Of a stretch of DNA of 64,000 nt, positions 34,586-44,042 are shown piece after piece (position 1 is the stretch's first letter; the number at the start of each line of letters is the position of its first letter). Below the pieces are notes generated by a model. The model made no database searches. It saw only the letters and a program-made list of their open reading frames with translations, and was not told the DNA's origin. The DNA comes from Saccharofermentans sp. (lineage in GTDB: Bacteria; Bacillota_A; Clostridia; Saccharofermentanales; Saccharofermentanaceae). The translations under genes were made by a program, and so were the position numbers. The stretch is from contig JAILHX010000157.1 of assembly GCA_024695565.1 (NCBI GenBank), positions 4,550 through 68,549 on the forward strand. Reading direction: 5' to 3'.

Positions 34586-35452
34586 TTGAGACAGAGAATT
34601 ATTACAGGCACGATATTTACCATTCTGGTGCTGGCGTTCATTCTGCCCGCTTATTTTTTCCCGTTTACGGGAATAATAATGGCCTGTATTATTGGTGTTT
34701 TCGCATGCGTCGAGATGTATAAGGCCCTTAAGAACGGCGGATACCATCCGTCCAGGCTGCTTCTTATCATCGGTATGTCCATTGCTACGCTGATAGTTAT
34801 CTGCGGAGTAGTTTTCAAACTTCAGATCGAGAACACTATGGCTCTGTATCTGATAGTTGTGTGTATGTATTGTGCTTCCTGCGGTATCAATCTGCCGCTC
34901 GTAAGACCTCACGATGAGAAGGCGCTTCTTAACGGCATATTTACCGGCGGAATGGTTTTCTATATCTCATTCCCACTGTTCTGCCTTGTCAGTGCGCTCC
35001 TTTTTGTCCCTCACGGCTGGTTCTACGCGATCATCGGACTGTTTGCCCCGTGGGCTACGGATACGTTCGCATATTTTACGGGTGTTGCATTCGGCAAGCA
35101 CAAGATCGTTCCGCACATCTCTCCCAAGAAGACATGGGAAGGCTGCATCGGCGGATCTTTGTTCTGTGCTGTCTGCGTAACCATTTATTGTTGTCTGGTA
35201 ATTTACAGGGTCGACAGTATTCAGATGAACCTGGTTGCTTACGGAATCATCACATTCCTTTTGGGACTCCTGATCTCGGTAATGTCCCAGCTTGGCGACT
35301 GGTTCTGTTCGGTAATAAAGAGAAGAACGGGTATCAAGGACTTCAGCAATCTTTTCCCGGGCCACGGCGGTATGCTCGACAGATTTGACAGCGTTTTCTT
35401 TACGATGCCGACCGCGCTGCTGCTCGCGATAATTACTTACAACCTGTTCTGA
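34586..35452 (+). CDS. cdsA: phosphatidate cytidylyltransferase (CDP-DAG synthase)
   Basis: Membrane enzyme that makes CDP-diacylglycerol for phospholipid synthesis. Seven to eight hydrophobic segments. The C-terminal signature is HISPKKTWEGCIGG followed by SQLGDWFCSVIKRRTGIKDF, FPGHGGMLDRFDS. The likely start is a TTG (34586) one base after the uppS stop; no upstream ATG fits. It sits in the standard uppS-cdsA-dxr order. Confidence 0.96.
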   Translation: MRQRIITGTIFTILVLAFILPAYFFPFTGIIMACIIGVFACVEMYKALKNGGYHPSRLLLIIGMSIATLIVICGVVFKLQIENTMALYLIVVCMYCASCGINLPLVRPHDEKALLNGIFTGGMVFYISFPLFCLVSALLFVPHGWFYAIIGLFAPWATDTFAYFTGVAFGKHKIVPHISPKKTWEGCIGGSLFCAVCVTIYCCLVIYRVDSIQMNLVAYGIITFLLGLLISVMSQLGDWFCSVIKRRTGIKDFSNLFPGHGGMLDRFDSVFFTMPTALLLAIITYNLF

Positions 35453-35485
35453 TCAGTTGATCAATTCTTATTCGGGAGATATTAA

Positions 35486-36670
35486 ATGCGCAGTTTAGCT
35501 ATCTTGGGTTCAACAGGCTCTATCGGAAAACAGACGCTGGAAGTTGCCAGAAAGGCACCTTCCGATTTTACTGTTGAAGCGCTTACATGCGGCAGTGATA
35601 TCGAGACTCTCTATAGCCAGATAGAAGAATTCAGACCTAAGGTCTGCTCCGTTGTTGATGAGAAGAAGGCAATGGAACTTAAGGACAGACTTAAGTCAGC
35701 CGGTATCGGTACCGAAGTCCTGACAGGCAGGGAAGGCAACGTTACTGCAGCAACCCTTGATTCCATCAACACCGTGGTCGGTGCCATTGTAGGTTTTGCG
35801 GGTCTTGAACCTGTTTATCACGGCATCTTAAGCGGCAAGGACATTGCTCTTGCCAATAAAGAAACACTGGTAGCGGGCGGCGATATCATCATGCCTCTCA
35901 TAAGAGATATGGGCGTCATGATGCTCCCCATCGACAGTGAGCATTCTGCCATCTGGCAGTGTCTTAAGGGTGAGAAGAGAGAAGACTTAGACCGTATCCT
36001 CATTACAGCTTCAGGCGGACCGTTCAGAGGGATGTCCCGTGAAGCTCTCGAAAACGTTACGCTCGAAGACGCTCTTCATCATCCGACATGGAATATGGGC
36101 GGCAAGATCACCATAGATTCTGCAACCATGATGAATAAGGGCCTTGAGATTATTGAGGCTCATCATTTATATGGCATATCCTGCAAAAAGATCGACGTAG
36201 TGGTCCATCCCCAGAGCATCATCCATTCGATGATCAGACTTAAGGACGGATCCGTTCTTGCACAGATGGGCAAGCCTTCCATGGTCCTTCCCATTGAAGT
36301 CGCTCTTTATTATCCTGACAGGGGACCTTCTATCGTTAAGGAATTTGATCCTTTTGAGGCGGCTTGTTCAAATCTTACTTTCGAGCCCTGCGACACTGAA
36401 GTATTCAGACTCGTTAAGCTCGCATATGAGACTGGAGACAAGGGAGGACTTTATCCTGCGGTAATGAACGCCGCCAATGAGGCAGCTGTAAGAAGCTATC
36501 TTGCTGGTAAGATCAAATTCCTCGGAATCGAATCAACTGTTTATGAGACAGTTGAAAAGATGGATTCCATGATAAGAGATACCGGACTTACCATTGAGAC
36601 GATAGAACAGGCCGATAAGGATGCCAGGATATATGCTGACGAAATAATAGCAGGGAAGATCACGACATGA
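35486..36670 (+). CDS. dxr: 1-deoxy-D-xylulose 5-phosphate reductoisomerase
   Basis: Second step of the MEP isoprenoid pathway, NADPH-dependent. Motifs: LGSTGSIGKQTLEVA (NADPH), ALANKETLVAGG, MLPIDSEHSAIWQCL (metal and substrate), ITASGGPFRG, TWNMGGKITIDSATMMNKGLE. The length of 394 is normal. TTCGGGAGA precedes the ATG. The stop overlaps rseP by 4 bp. With ispG and ispH in the same window, three MEP-pathway enzymes are close together. Confidence 0.98.
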   Translation: MRSLAILGSTGSIGKQTLEVARKAPSDFTVEALTCGSDIETLYSQIEEFRPKVCSVVDEKKAMELKDRLKSAGIGTEVLTGREGNVTAATLDSINTVVGAIVGFAGLEPVYHGILSGKDIALANKETLVAGGDIIMPLIRDMGVMMLPIDSEHSAIWQCLKGEKREDLDRILITASGGPFRGMSREALENVTLEDALHHPTWNMGGKITIDSATMMNKGLEIIEAHHLYGISCKKIDVVVHPQSIIHSMIRLKDGSVLAQMGKPSMVLPIEVALYYPDRGPSIVKEFDPFEAACSNLTFEPCDTEVFRLVKLAYETGDKGGLYPAVMNAANEAAVRSYLAGKIKFLGIESTVYETVEKMDSMIRDTGLTIETIEQADKDARIYADEIIAGKITT

Positions 36671-38013
36671 ACATAGCGGCAAGTATAGTTTTCGTAGTCA
36701 TAATGCTCGGAGTACTGGCATCAGTACATGAGCTGGCACATTTTCTGGTAGCACGTCTCCTTAAGATCAAGGTTTTTGAGGTATCGCTCTTTGTCGGTCC
36801 CAAGGTCTTGAAGTGGAAGCATAAGGATGTTGATTTCTCTATAAGACTCATTCCTCTCGGCGCATACGTCAGATTCTCTGAAGTCGACGAGGAAGGCTAC
36901 GTTGTCAACAGTGATGATCCTGCGCTCCTTGTAAACCAGCCGAGATTCAAGCGTTTGCTGGTTGCTGTTGCAGGTCCTCTCATGAACCTTATTCTGGGTA
37001 TTCTCATATTCTTCGGCATGTTCTGCGCTACAGGCTTTTACAGCCTTGAGATGGGTCCTGCAATTACAGGAACACAGACCGCCGATGTTGCAGAACAGTA
37101 TACCGAAGGCGACATGATCAGAAAGGTCAACGGCCAGACTGTATTTACGGTCTACGACCTCAATTATGAGCTTGATTCGATCGATGCAAAAGAAGACTTA
37201 ACCCTCACGCTCCAGTCCAAGGAGACCGGTAAGTACTACGATGTTGTCCTCGTTCCTGAAGTGTTCAACAGACCGATGCTCCTTATCAATGTCCTTACAC
37301 TTGATACTGAGAACGAATATGAAGGCTGGGAAGTCTATTCCGTTGATCCCGGGCAGAACAAGGGCAATCCCATACTTCAGCCGGGCGATTATGTTACCCA
37401 CATCAACGGTGTGTCCGTAAACGATGAAGGTTTTGATGATTATATCTTCAATTATGAGGGAGAAGTGCTGAATGTTACTTATGTAAGGGATGGTGAGGTT
37501 CATGAAGATGAGATCATCCCCGAATATGTTGAGTACGTAACCGTAAGAGGTGTCAGACCGATAGGTTATGAGCTCAATTCACCCATGGCTTTTGGCAAGG
37601 CGTTCATTTATGCGGCCAAAATGCCGTTTGCACTCGTGAATTTTACGGTTAGAGGCATCAGAGATATTATCGCAGGCAAGGTAAAAGCTTATAATTTGGT
37701 ATCGGGTCCTATCGGTATCACATCAATGGTCAATGATGTGGTTAAGGATGAGCAGGAGTCGACCGGTGATAAGATCTACTTGCTCATAATGCTGAGTGGT
37801 GTTATCTCCATCGCTCTTGCATTTTCGAATCTGTTACCGATCCCCGGTCTTGACGGCGTTCAGATACTTCTGATTGTCGTTGAGATGGTTATAGGACGCA
37901 AGTTATCTGAGAAGGCTGAGGGCAGACTGACGGTAATAGGATTTGTGATGATCATATTCCTTGTTATCGTCGCATTGGTATCGGATGTCCTGAGGATCAT
38001 TTTCGGTTACTGA
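36667..38013 (+). CDS. rseP: RIP metalloprotease RseP/RasP
   Basis: Intramembrane site-2 protease with a PDZ domain. The zinc motif is HELAH in SVHELAHFLVARLLKIKVFEVS; the second ligand region is NLLPIPGLDGVQILL near the C-terminus. Two central extracytoplasmic blocks (residues ~125-270) look PDZ-like; the second includes NPILQPGDYVTHINGVSVND. The length of 448 is somewhat above the ~420 of B. subtilis RasP. It clips anti-sigma factors and signal-peptide remnants in relatives. Confidence 0.96.
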   Translation: MNIAASIVFVVIMLGVLASVHELAHFLVARLLKIKVFEVSLFVGPKVLKWKHKDVDFSIRLIPLGAYVRFSEVDEEGYVVNSDDPALLVNQPRFKRLLVAVAGPLMNLILGILIFFGMFCATGFYSLEMGPAITGTQTADVAEQYTEGDMIRKVNGQTVFTVYDLNYELDSIDAKEDLTLTLQSKETGKYYDVVLVPEVFNRPMLLINVLTLDTENEYEGWEVYSVDPGQNKGNPILQPGDYVTHINGVSVNDEGFDDYIFNYEGEVLNVTYVRDGEVHEDEIIPEYVEYVTVRGVRPIGYELNSPMAFGKAFIYAAKMPFALVNFTVRGIRDIIAGKVKAYNLVSGPIGITSMVNDVVKDEQESTGDKIYLLIMLSGVISIALAFSNLLPIPGLDGVQILLIVVEMVIGRKLSEKAEGRLTVIGFVMIIFLVIVALVSDVLRIIFGY

Positions 38014-38035
38014 CAACTATTAAGGAGTTAGCTTT

Positions 38036-39097
38036 ATGACTAAGAAAGTCTTGATCGGCAATGTTGAAGTAGGCGGCGGGTCTTCTGTTAAGATCCAGTC
38101 GATGAACAACACGGATACCAGAGATGCCAAGGCTACTTTGGCCCAGATCCATGAGCTCGCCGACAACGGTTGTGATATCACCAGAGTTGCAATTCCTGAT
38201 ATGGCTGCAGCCGAGAGCCTTAAGGAGATCACTGCCAATTCTCCGATCCCTGTAGTAGCCGACATCCACTTTGATTACAGACTTGCTCTTGCAGCAGCCG
38301 ATAACGGCGCTGCCAAGATCAGGATCAATCCCGGTAATATCGGGGGGCCGGAGAATGTTAAGCTCGTTGCCGACAAGTGCAGGGAGAGACATATTCCCAT
38401 CAGAGTTGGAGTCAATTCCGGTTCTATCTCCAGAGAGATACTTGCGAAGTATGGTGAAGTTAATGCTGATGCCATGACTGAGAGCGCGCTTGGCGCGGTT
38501 AAGCTGCTTGAGGATCAGGATTTTGACGATATCGTTATATCGATCAAGTCTTCTTCTCCGAAGCTTACTATCGATACTTACCGTATTCTCTCCAAGTCAT
38601 GCGATTATCCGCTTCATGTAGGTGTTACCGAGGCAGGTACAGTACGTGAAGGCGCGATCAAATCAGCAGTAGGCATCGGTGCGCTTCTTGCTGAAGGCAT
38701 CGGTGATACGATCAGAGTATCACTTACAGGCAATCCTGTGGTTGAAGTAATAACGGCCAAGCAGATACTTAAGGCGCTTGACTTAAGAGACGGAGGAATT
38801 ACCTTCATATCCTGTCCCACTTGTGGAAGGACTCAGGTGCCATTGATCGAACTTGCAGGACAGATAGAGCAGAAGCTCATAAACCTTCCCTATAACCTTA
38901 AGGTTGCAGTAATGGGTTGTGTAGTCAACGGACCCGGAGAAGCCAGAGAATGTGACATCGGACTGGCAGGCGGTAAGGATGAATTCATTTTGTTTGAAAA
39001 GGGTGTACCGGTCAGAAAGATTCCTGCGGCTAATGCAGTTGACGAGTTTGTAAGGGAAGTGATCAGAGTTGGAGAAGAAAAGAGTAAAACTACTTGA
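38036..39097 (+). CDS. ispG: (E)-4-hydroxy-3-methylbut-2-enyl-diphosphate synthase
   Basis: [4Fe-4S] enzyme converting MEcPP to HMBPP, just before IspH in the MEP pathway. N-terminal half: SVKIQSMNNTDTRDAKATLAQI and ADIHFDYRLALAA. Cluster cysteines are in FISCPTCGRTQV and AVMGCVVNGPGEA. The length of 353 is the short bacterial form. AAGGAG precedes the ATG. The 3' end overlaps the proposed polC start by 29 bp. Confidence 0.97.
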   Translation: MTKKVLIGNVEVGGGSSVKIQSMNNTDTRDAKATLAQIHELADNGCDITRVAIPDMAAAESLKEITANSPIPVVADIHFDYRLALAAADNGAAKIRINPGNIGGPENVKLVADKCRERHIPIRVGVNSGSISREILAKYGEVNADAMTESALGAVKLLEDQDFDDIVISIKSSSPKLTIDTYRILSKSCDYPLHVGVTEAGTVREGAIKSAVGIGALLAEGIGDTIRVSLTGNPVVEVITAKQILKALDLRDGGITFISCPTCGRTQVPLIELAGQIEQKLINLPYNLKVAVMGCVVNGPGEARECDIGLAGGKDEFILFEKGVPVRKIPAANAVDEFVREVIRVGEEKSKTT

Positions 39098-42000
39098 ACT
39101 GTTTAATTTAGACAGTGACAGTTATAAAGACTTAGACGGGCTTTTTGTACTTAAGGTTGATATTTATAAGGCTAAGATGTCAGTCAATATCGTACTTGAC
39201 GGTGTTGATACATTGACAGGCAACAACAGCCTTAAATCTTTTGTTGAGGAATTAGAGAGCGACTTCGGAACAAAAGTCAATTTCTCATTTACCGGGATCA
39301 GCGATGTTGATCTTCCGAATGTTTTCGATACATTAACGCCTCTTATCAAGCATTACATAACCAGAGACAGCGAGAGCAACATCAGTGATCTTGCTGATTT
39401 TGCCACGTTCAGTACTGAAGTCGAATACGATGATGAGGGCGAACCTCAGTGCCGGGCATATATCTGCATGCCCTCGGGATGGGCTTCCATGCTGAGTGAT
39501 TCAGACAGGAAGGAACTCATAAGTGCAGTATCCAATGCAAGTTCTATATGCTTAGGCAGCAGTATCAAGTGTTCATATGAGATACTCAGCATGGATCCTG
39601 ATATTGCCGGTGTGGATCTTTCAGATGAAGAAGAGATCAAGCAGGCTTTACAGGGCCTTAAGTTTGAAGACTATGTCGAAGAAGAAGACAAAGAACCTAA
39701 GAAGGGAAAATCTTCAGGCAAGAAGAAGTCTGACAAAGACAAGAAGGACACAGCTGATGCAGCTCCCAAGAAGGATTCGTGGGAGTTCAAGGCTGAACAG
39801 GCAAGGAAAGAAGCAAAGCAGGAGGATAAGCAGTCCTTCTACAAGGCCAAAGAGAATGCCGAGAACCAGCTTTACGGCCGCGTAAAGAAACAGGCCACAT
39901 TCATGAAGATCGCTAATCTCAGTGTAGGCTGTTTTGATGTTAACGTGGCTGGTGAGATAACATTCAATGAGGATTCTTTTAAGCTTGCGAAAACAGGCAG
40001 AAGCGTAATCGTTAAGTTCATGTGCCTTGACGATACTGACGGTATCTCATGCATAGCTTTCCTTAAACCCGATGAAGCTGACAGCTTCCAGAATGAATAT
40101 GGCAAAGGTGGATTCATCGGCATTCAGGGTAATGTTGAGAATGATTCATATACCGGCGATCTGTGTCTTAAGGTATCCGGCTTTTTCAAGGCTGAACGTC
40201 CTGCCAAGAGGAAGGATACAGCTGAACGTAAGAGAGTTGAGCTTCACGTCCACACCAAGATGAGCGAGAGTGATGCAACGAGCGATCCGAAAGATCTTAT
40301 CAGGCTTGCTGCAAGCTTCGGTCACACAGCATGTGCGGTAACTGACCACGGAGTTGTTCAGGCATTCCCGCATGTGTTCGAGGAAGCAAAAGAAATAAAT
40401 AAGAAACGTGCGAAGAACGGTGAGGAACCGATCAAGTGTATCTTGGGTTGTGAAGGATATCTTGTTGATGATGGCCCCACGGTTTTCTATAACCTTCCTT
40501 ACGACGTAAAGAACGATAAGATCAAACCTTCCGTTGCTGATGACGACGCGGCTTTAAACTTCATTACCAAGCCTAAGGCTGTTGGTTCATTCGTTGCAAT
40601 AACTATCGAGCGTCATGGCAATGATGCATTAACTGATACCTTTAGTTCCGTATGTGCTTCGAAGTTCAGACTTAAGGGCTATAAGGCTGTTAAGCCTGAG
40701 GATGAAGGCGAATCCGATCAGGATGCTATGGAATTTGCATCCCACGATATCGATAAGTCTCTCTGGAATCCTGAGGAGATTCCTGAAGAACTTAAGGATG
40801 AGAATATTAATGCTAAGCCTTTGGAACCCCATGCTCCTTTGGGCACTTCCTGCAATGTTCATCTTGACATCAACGGAGAGTTTGCAGACGGCAGTGATGA
40901 GGTGGTTCCTTCAGAACTGGTTTTCGAGCATGTGGCAGATTTCCACGCTGAATTCGAAGATATTATCTATCCGGGTTCGGGCGAGCCTTGTGACTCTTAC
41001 TTTGCCATGGGCGAACTCCTGGAATTCATCGGTGATTCCTATGTCACGGGTCCCGATATTTTCACAACACTCGCATTCCTCCGCCGTGCAGGTTACGGAA
41101 TAAATATAGAAGAACACAAGTATTACAGACATAAGTTCCTTATGCCTGCCACTTCGGATGAAGATATCTTAGAAATATTCTATAAGGGCGAATTTAAGAG
41201 TATAGATGAAGCATTGGGCAGCAAGGGTGCTGCATTCAGTTATGCTTCAAATGGCGGCAAGTTCGATGAGATGTTTGCTGCATGTTATAAATCCGCTTCT
41301 TTACTTGTTTCTTGCCTTAAGGATGCCGGTTCTGTTGATGCGCTTAAGATCAACTATGATGTTGGTCATTATACGCCTGAAAGGATTAAGTCTACAAAGA
41401 AAATCGCACCGAACAGTCCCTATAGAGAAGCGCCTACTTACCATATCATCTATCTTGTACGTTCAAATATGGGACTATATAACCTGTACCGTATTGTATC
41501 TGAATCCCAGATACACTATTTTGCATTAAGACCCAGAACGCCTAAGAGTCTGCTTAAGTATTTTAAATCCGGCATTATCGTCGGCGGTGCCTGCGAACGT
41601 GGCGAGATCTACCGTTATGTAATCACAAAATACAGATCTCTAAATAAGGACAGACAGGCAACAAGAGAATTCCTTAAGACTGATCCGGAGTTCCAAAAGA
41701 TACTGAATCTCTACGATTATGTTGAGATACAGCCTCTGTGCAACAATATGTTCATTACGAGACAGGATCCTTCTAAATCAGATACCGGTACGGTTCCTGT
41801 TAATGAAGATGATATCCGTATCATTAATGAGCTTCTTGTCGAGACTGCAGATGATCACGGCATGATGTGCTGTGCTACGACTGACTCACATTTCCTTAAT
41901 AAGGAAGACGGCCGATACAGAAAGTACATGCTGATGAGCATGGGCTTTGATGATGCAGAGATGCAGAGCGACCTCTACTTCAGAACGACTGATGAGATGC

Positions 42001-44036
42001 TCGAAGAGTTCAAGTATCTCGGTGAAGATAAGGCGATGGAAGTTGTTGTTGATAACACCAACAAGATCGCCGACATGATCGACTTCGGCATCAAGCCTTT
42101 CCCTGATGGATCCTATCCGCCGCAGATTGCAAGAGCTGCAGCCGATGTGCGTGATATCGCTTACACTAAGGCTAACAGGATGTACCGTCATAACGGCGTG
42201 CTTAATGAAGTAGTTAAGGCAAGACTCGACAGAGAGCTTGCATCCATTATCGGTAACGGATATGCGATCATGTATTATATCGCATACAGGCTCGTTAAGA
42301 AGTCGAATAACGATGGATACGTTGTAGGTTCGAGAGGTTCTGTCGGTTCTTCGTTTGCTGCAACGATGTGTGGTATTTCCGAAGTTAACCCGCTGCCTCC
42401 GCATTACAGATGTCCCAAGTGCAACTATGCAGAGTTCGATAATACGGGTGTATACGGTTCAGGTTACGATCTGCCGCCGAAGAACTGTCCCGAGTGCGGT
42501 GAGAAGCTGATCCCTGACGGACAGGATATTCCTTTTGAGACGTTCCTGGGATTCAAGGGTGACAAACAGCCTGATATCGACCTTAACTTCTCCGGTGAAT
42601 ATCAGCCCAGAGCTCACGCTTATGTAGGCGTTTTGTTCGGCGGAACACATACATTCAAGGCCGGTACTATCGGTGCTTACCAGGATAAGAATGCTTATGG
42701 TGTCTGCCGCAAGATCTGTGAAGAGAAGGGTGAACCTTTTACCCAGGCACACCTTGCATTCATGGCAAGAGACATCATCGGTGTTAAGAGAACAACTTCC
42801 CAGCACCCGGGCGGTATCGTAGTTATTGCAAAGGAGATGGATATCTATGAATTCACTCCTATCCAGTTCCCGGCAAATAAGACTGACTGCGGAATAATAA
42901 CCACACACTTCGATTTCCGTGCAATGCACGATACGATCTTAAAGCTTGATATCTTAGGACATGCAGATCCTACGGTATTAAGAATGCTCAGCGACATCAC
43001 GGGCGTCAACATTACTGATATACCGATTCCTGATGAGAAGGTAATGAGCCTTCTTGTTGGAACGGATGCATTAGGGTTCCCGATAGAAGCTACTGATGCG
43101 GGTTCAGCAACACTGGGTCTTTCAGAGCTTGGTACCAACATGGCGCGTGGAATGATCAAAGAGACAAAGCCTACCAGGTTCTATGACCTCGTACAGCTCA
43201 TGGGTCTTTCACATGGTACTGACGTCTGGACCGGAAATGCCCAGGATCTTATCAGGAGCGGTACATGTGACCTTAATTCAGTTATCGGATGCCGAGACTC
43301 CATCATGACAAGCCTTATCTATTGGGGACTTCCCAATAAGGATGCTTTCGACATCATGGAGGGCGTACGTAAAGGTAAGGTTGCAGCAGGCAAGGTTGAA
43401 AAGTGGCCTGATTATGTAAAAGAGATGAAAGAATGCGGCGTCCCTGACTGGTATATCGAATCCTGTCAGAAGATTAAGTACATGTTCCCTAAGGCACATG
43501 CCGCAGCTTATGCTATCTCAACTCTCCGTGTTGCCTGGTTCAAGGTCTACTATCCCGAAGAATATTACTGTTCTTTCTTTACTCACAGAGGTGAGGGATT
43601 ATTTGACGCTGAACAGCTTTGCAACGGACCCGAAAAGGTAAAGAAGAGAAGGCTCGAACTTGCAGATGAGATGCATGCAAAGGGTGATCCGAATACTAAG
43701 CTCAAGTACTATTTCTATGAGCTTGTTGAGGAGATGTACGCCAGAGGAATTACATTTGCTCCCATCACACTTAACGATTCACTTGGAAAGAAGTTTGCAA
43801 AAGCAGGCGATAAGCTTATCAGACCTCCGTTCTGTGCCATTGCCGGCGTGTCGGAGGCAAATGGTATTGATATTGAGAATGCGAGAAAAGAAGGGGAATT
43901 CAAGAACCGCGATGACTTCATGAAGAGGACAGGCGTCGGTCAATCCGTAACACAGAAGCTTCTTGATTACGGCGGTATCCTTGATGATCTTCCGGAAAGT
44001 GCACAGATCAATCTGTTTGACATGCTTGGAGGCTGA
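39069..44036 (+). CDS. polC: DNA polymerase III PolC with degenerate proofreading domain
   Basis: Gram-positive replicative polymerase. At 1655 residues it is ~200 longer than the usual ~1440. Domain order: N-terminal domain; Lys-rich linker (~205-270); OB fold (~285-375); PHP part 1 with HVHT at 393-396 and TDHG at 425-428; an exonuclease-position region (~505-770); PHP part 2 (THIIYLVRSN-like, CCATTDSHFL); the polymerase core with GSRGSVGSSF and catalytic PDIDLNFSGEYQ (Asp1169, Asp1171); C-terminal helix-hairpin-helix. Two zinc-type Cys pairs (CPKC, CPEC) are kept. In the exonuclease region the expected DxE motif reads TIE (Thr512-Glu514) and later DEDD motifs cannot be found. The start is uncertain: TTG at 39069 overlaps ispG and has no clear ribosome site. 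Confidence 0.95.
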   Translation: MEKKRVKLLELFNLDSDSYKDLDGLFVLKVDIYKAKMSVNIVLDGVDTLTGNNSLKSFVEELESDFGTKVNFSFTGISDVDLPNVFDTLTPLIKHYITRDSESNISDLADFATFSTEVEYDDEGEPQCRAYICMPSGWASMLSDSDRKELISAVSNASSICLGSSIKCSYEILSMDPDIAGVDLSDEEEIKQALQGLKFEDYVEEEDKEPKKGKSSGKKKSDKDKKDTADAAPKKDSWEFKAEQARKEAKQEDKQSFYKAKENAENQLYGRVKKQATFMKIANLSVGCFDVNVAGEITFNEDSFKLAKTGRSVIVKFMCLDDTDGISCIAFLKPDEADSFQNEYGKGGFIGIQGNVENDSYTGDLCLKVSGFFKAERPAKRKDTAERKRVELHVHTKMSESDATSDPKDLIRLAASFGHTACAVTDHGVVQAFPHVFEEAKEINKKRAKNGEEPIKCILGCEGYLVDDGPTVFYNLPYDVKNDKIKPSVADDDAALNFITKPKAVGSFVAITIERHGNDALTDTFSSVCASKFRLKGYKAVKPEDEGESDQDAMEFASHDIDKSLWNPEEIPEELKDENINAKPLEPHAPLGTSCNVHLDINGEFADGSDEVVPSELVFEHVADFHAEFEDIIYPGSGEPCDSYFAMGELLEFIGDSYVTGPDIFTTLAFLRRAGYGINIEEHKYYRHKFLMPATSDEDILEIFYKGEFKSIDEALGSKGAAFSYASNGGKFDEMFAACYKSASLLVSCLKDAGSVDALKINYDVGHYTPERIKSTKKIAPNSPYREAPTYHIIYLVRSNMGLYNLYRIVSESQIHYFALRPRTPKSLLKYFKSGIIVGGACERGEIYRYVITKYRSLNKDRQATREFLKTDPEFQKILNLYDYVEIQPLCNNMFITRQDPSKSDTGTVPVNEDDIRIINELLVETADDHGMMCCATTDSHFLNKEDGRYRKYMLMSMGFDDAEMQSDLYFRTTDEMLEEFKYLGEDKAMEVVVDNTNKIADMIDFGIKPFPDGSYPPQIARAAADVRDIAYTKANRMYRHNGVLNEVVKARLDRELASIIGNGYAIMYYIAYRLVKKSNNDGYVVGSRGSVGSSFAATMCGISEVNPLPPHYRCPKCNYAEFDNTGVYGSGYDLPPKNCPECGEKLIPDGQDIPFETFLGFKGDKQPDIDLNFSGEYQPRAHAYVGVLFGGTHTFKAGTIGAYQDKNAYGVCRKICEEKGEPFTQAHLAFMARDIIGVKRTTSQHPGGIVVIAKEMDIYEFTPIQFPANKTDCGIITTHFDFRAMHDTILKLDILGHADPTVLRMLSDITGVNITDIPIPDEKVMSLLVGTDALGFPIEATDAGSATLGLSELGTNMARGMIKETKPTRFYDLVQLMGLSHGTDVWTGNAQDLIRSGTCDLNSVIGCRDSIMTSLIYWGLPNKDAFDIMEGVRKGKVAAGKVEKWPDYVKEMKECGVPDWYIESCQKIKYMFPKAHAAAYAISTLRVAWFKVYYPEEYYCSFFTHRGEGLFDAEQLCNGPEKVKKRRLELADEMHAKGDPNTKLKYYFYELVEEMYARGITFAPITLNDSLGKKFAKAGDKLIRPPFCAIAGVSEANGIDIENARKEGEFKNRDDFMKRTGVGQSVTQKLLDYGGILDDLPESAQINLFDMLGG

Positions 44037-44042
44037 TAGCTT

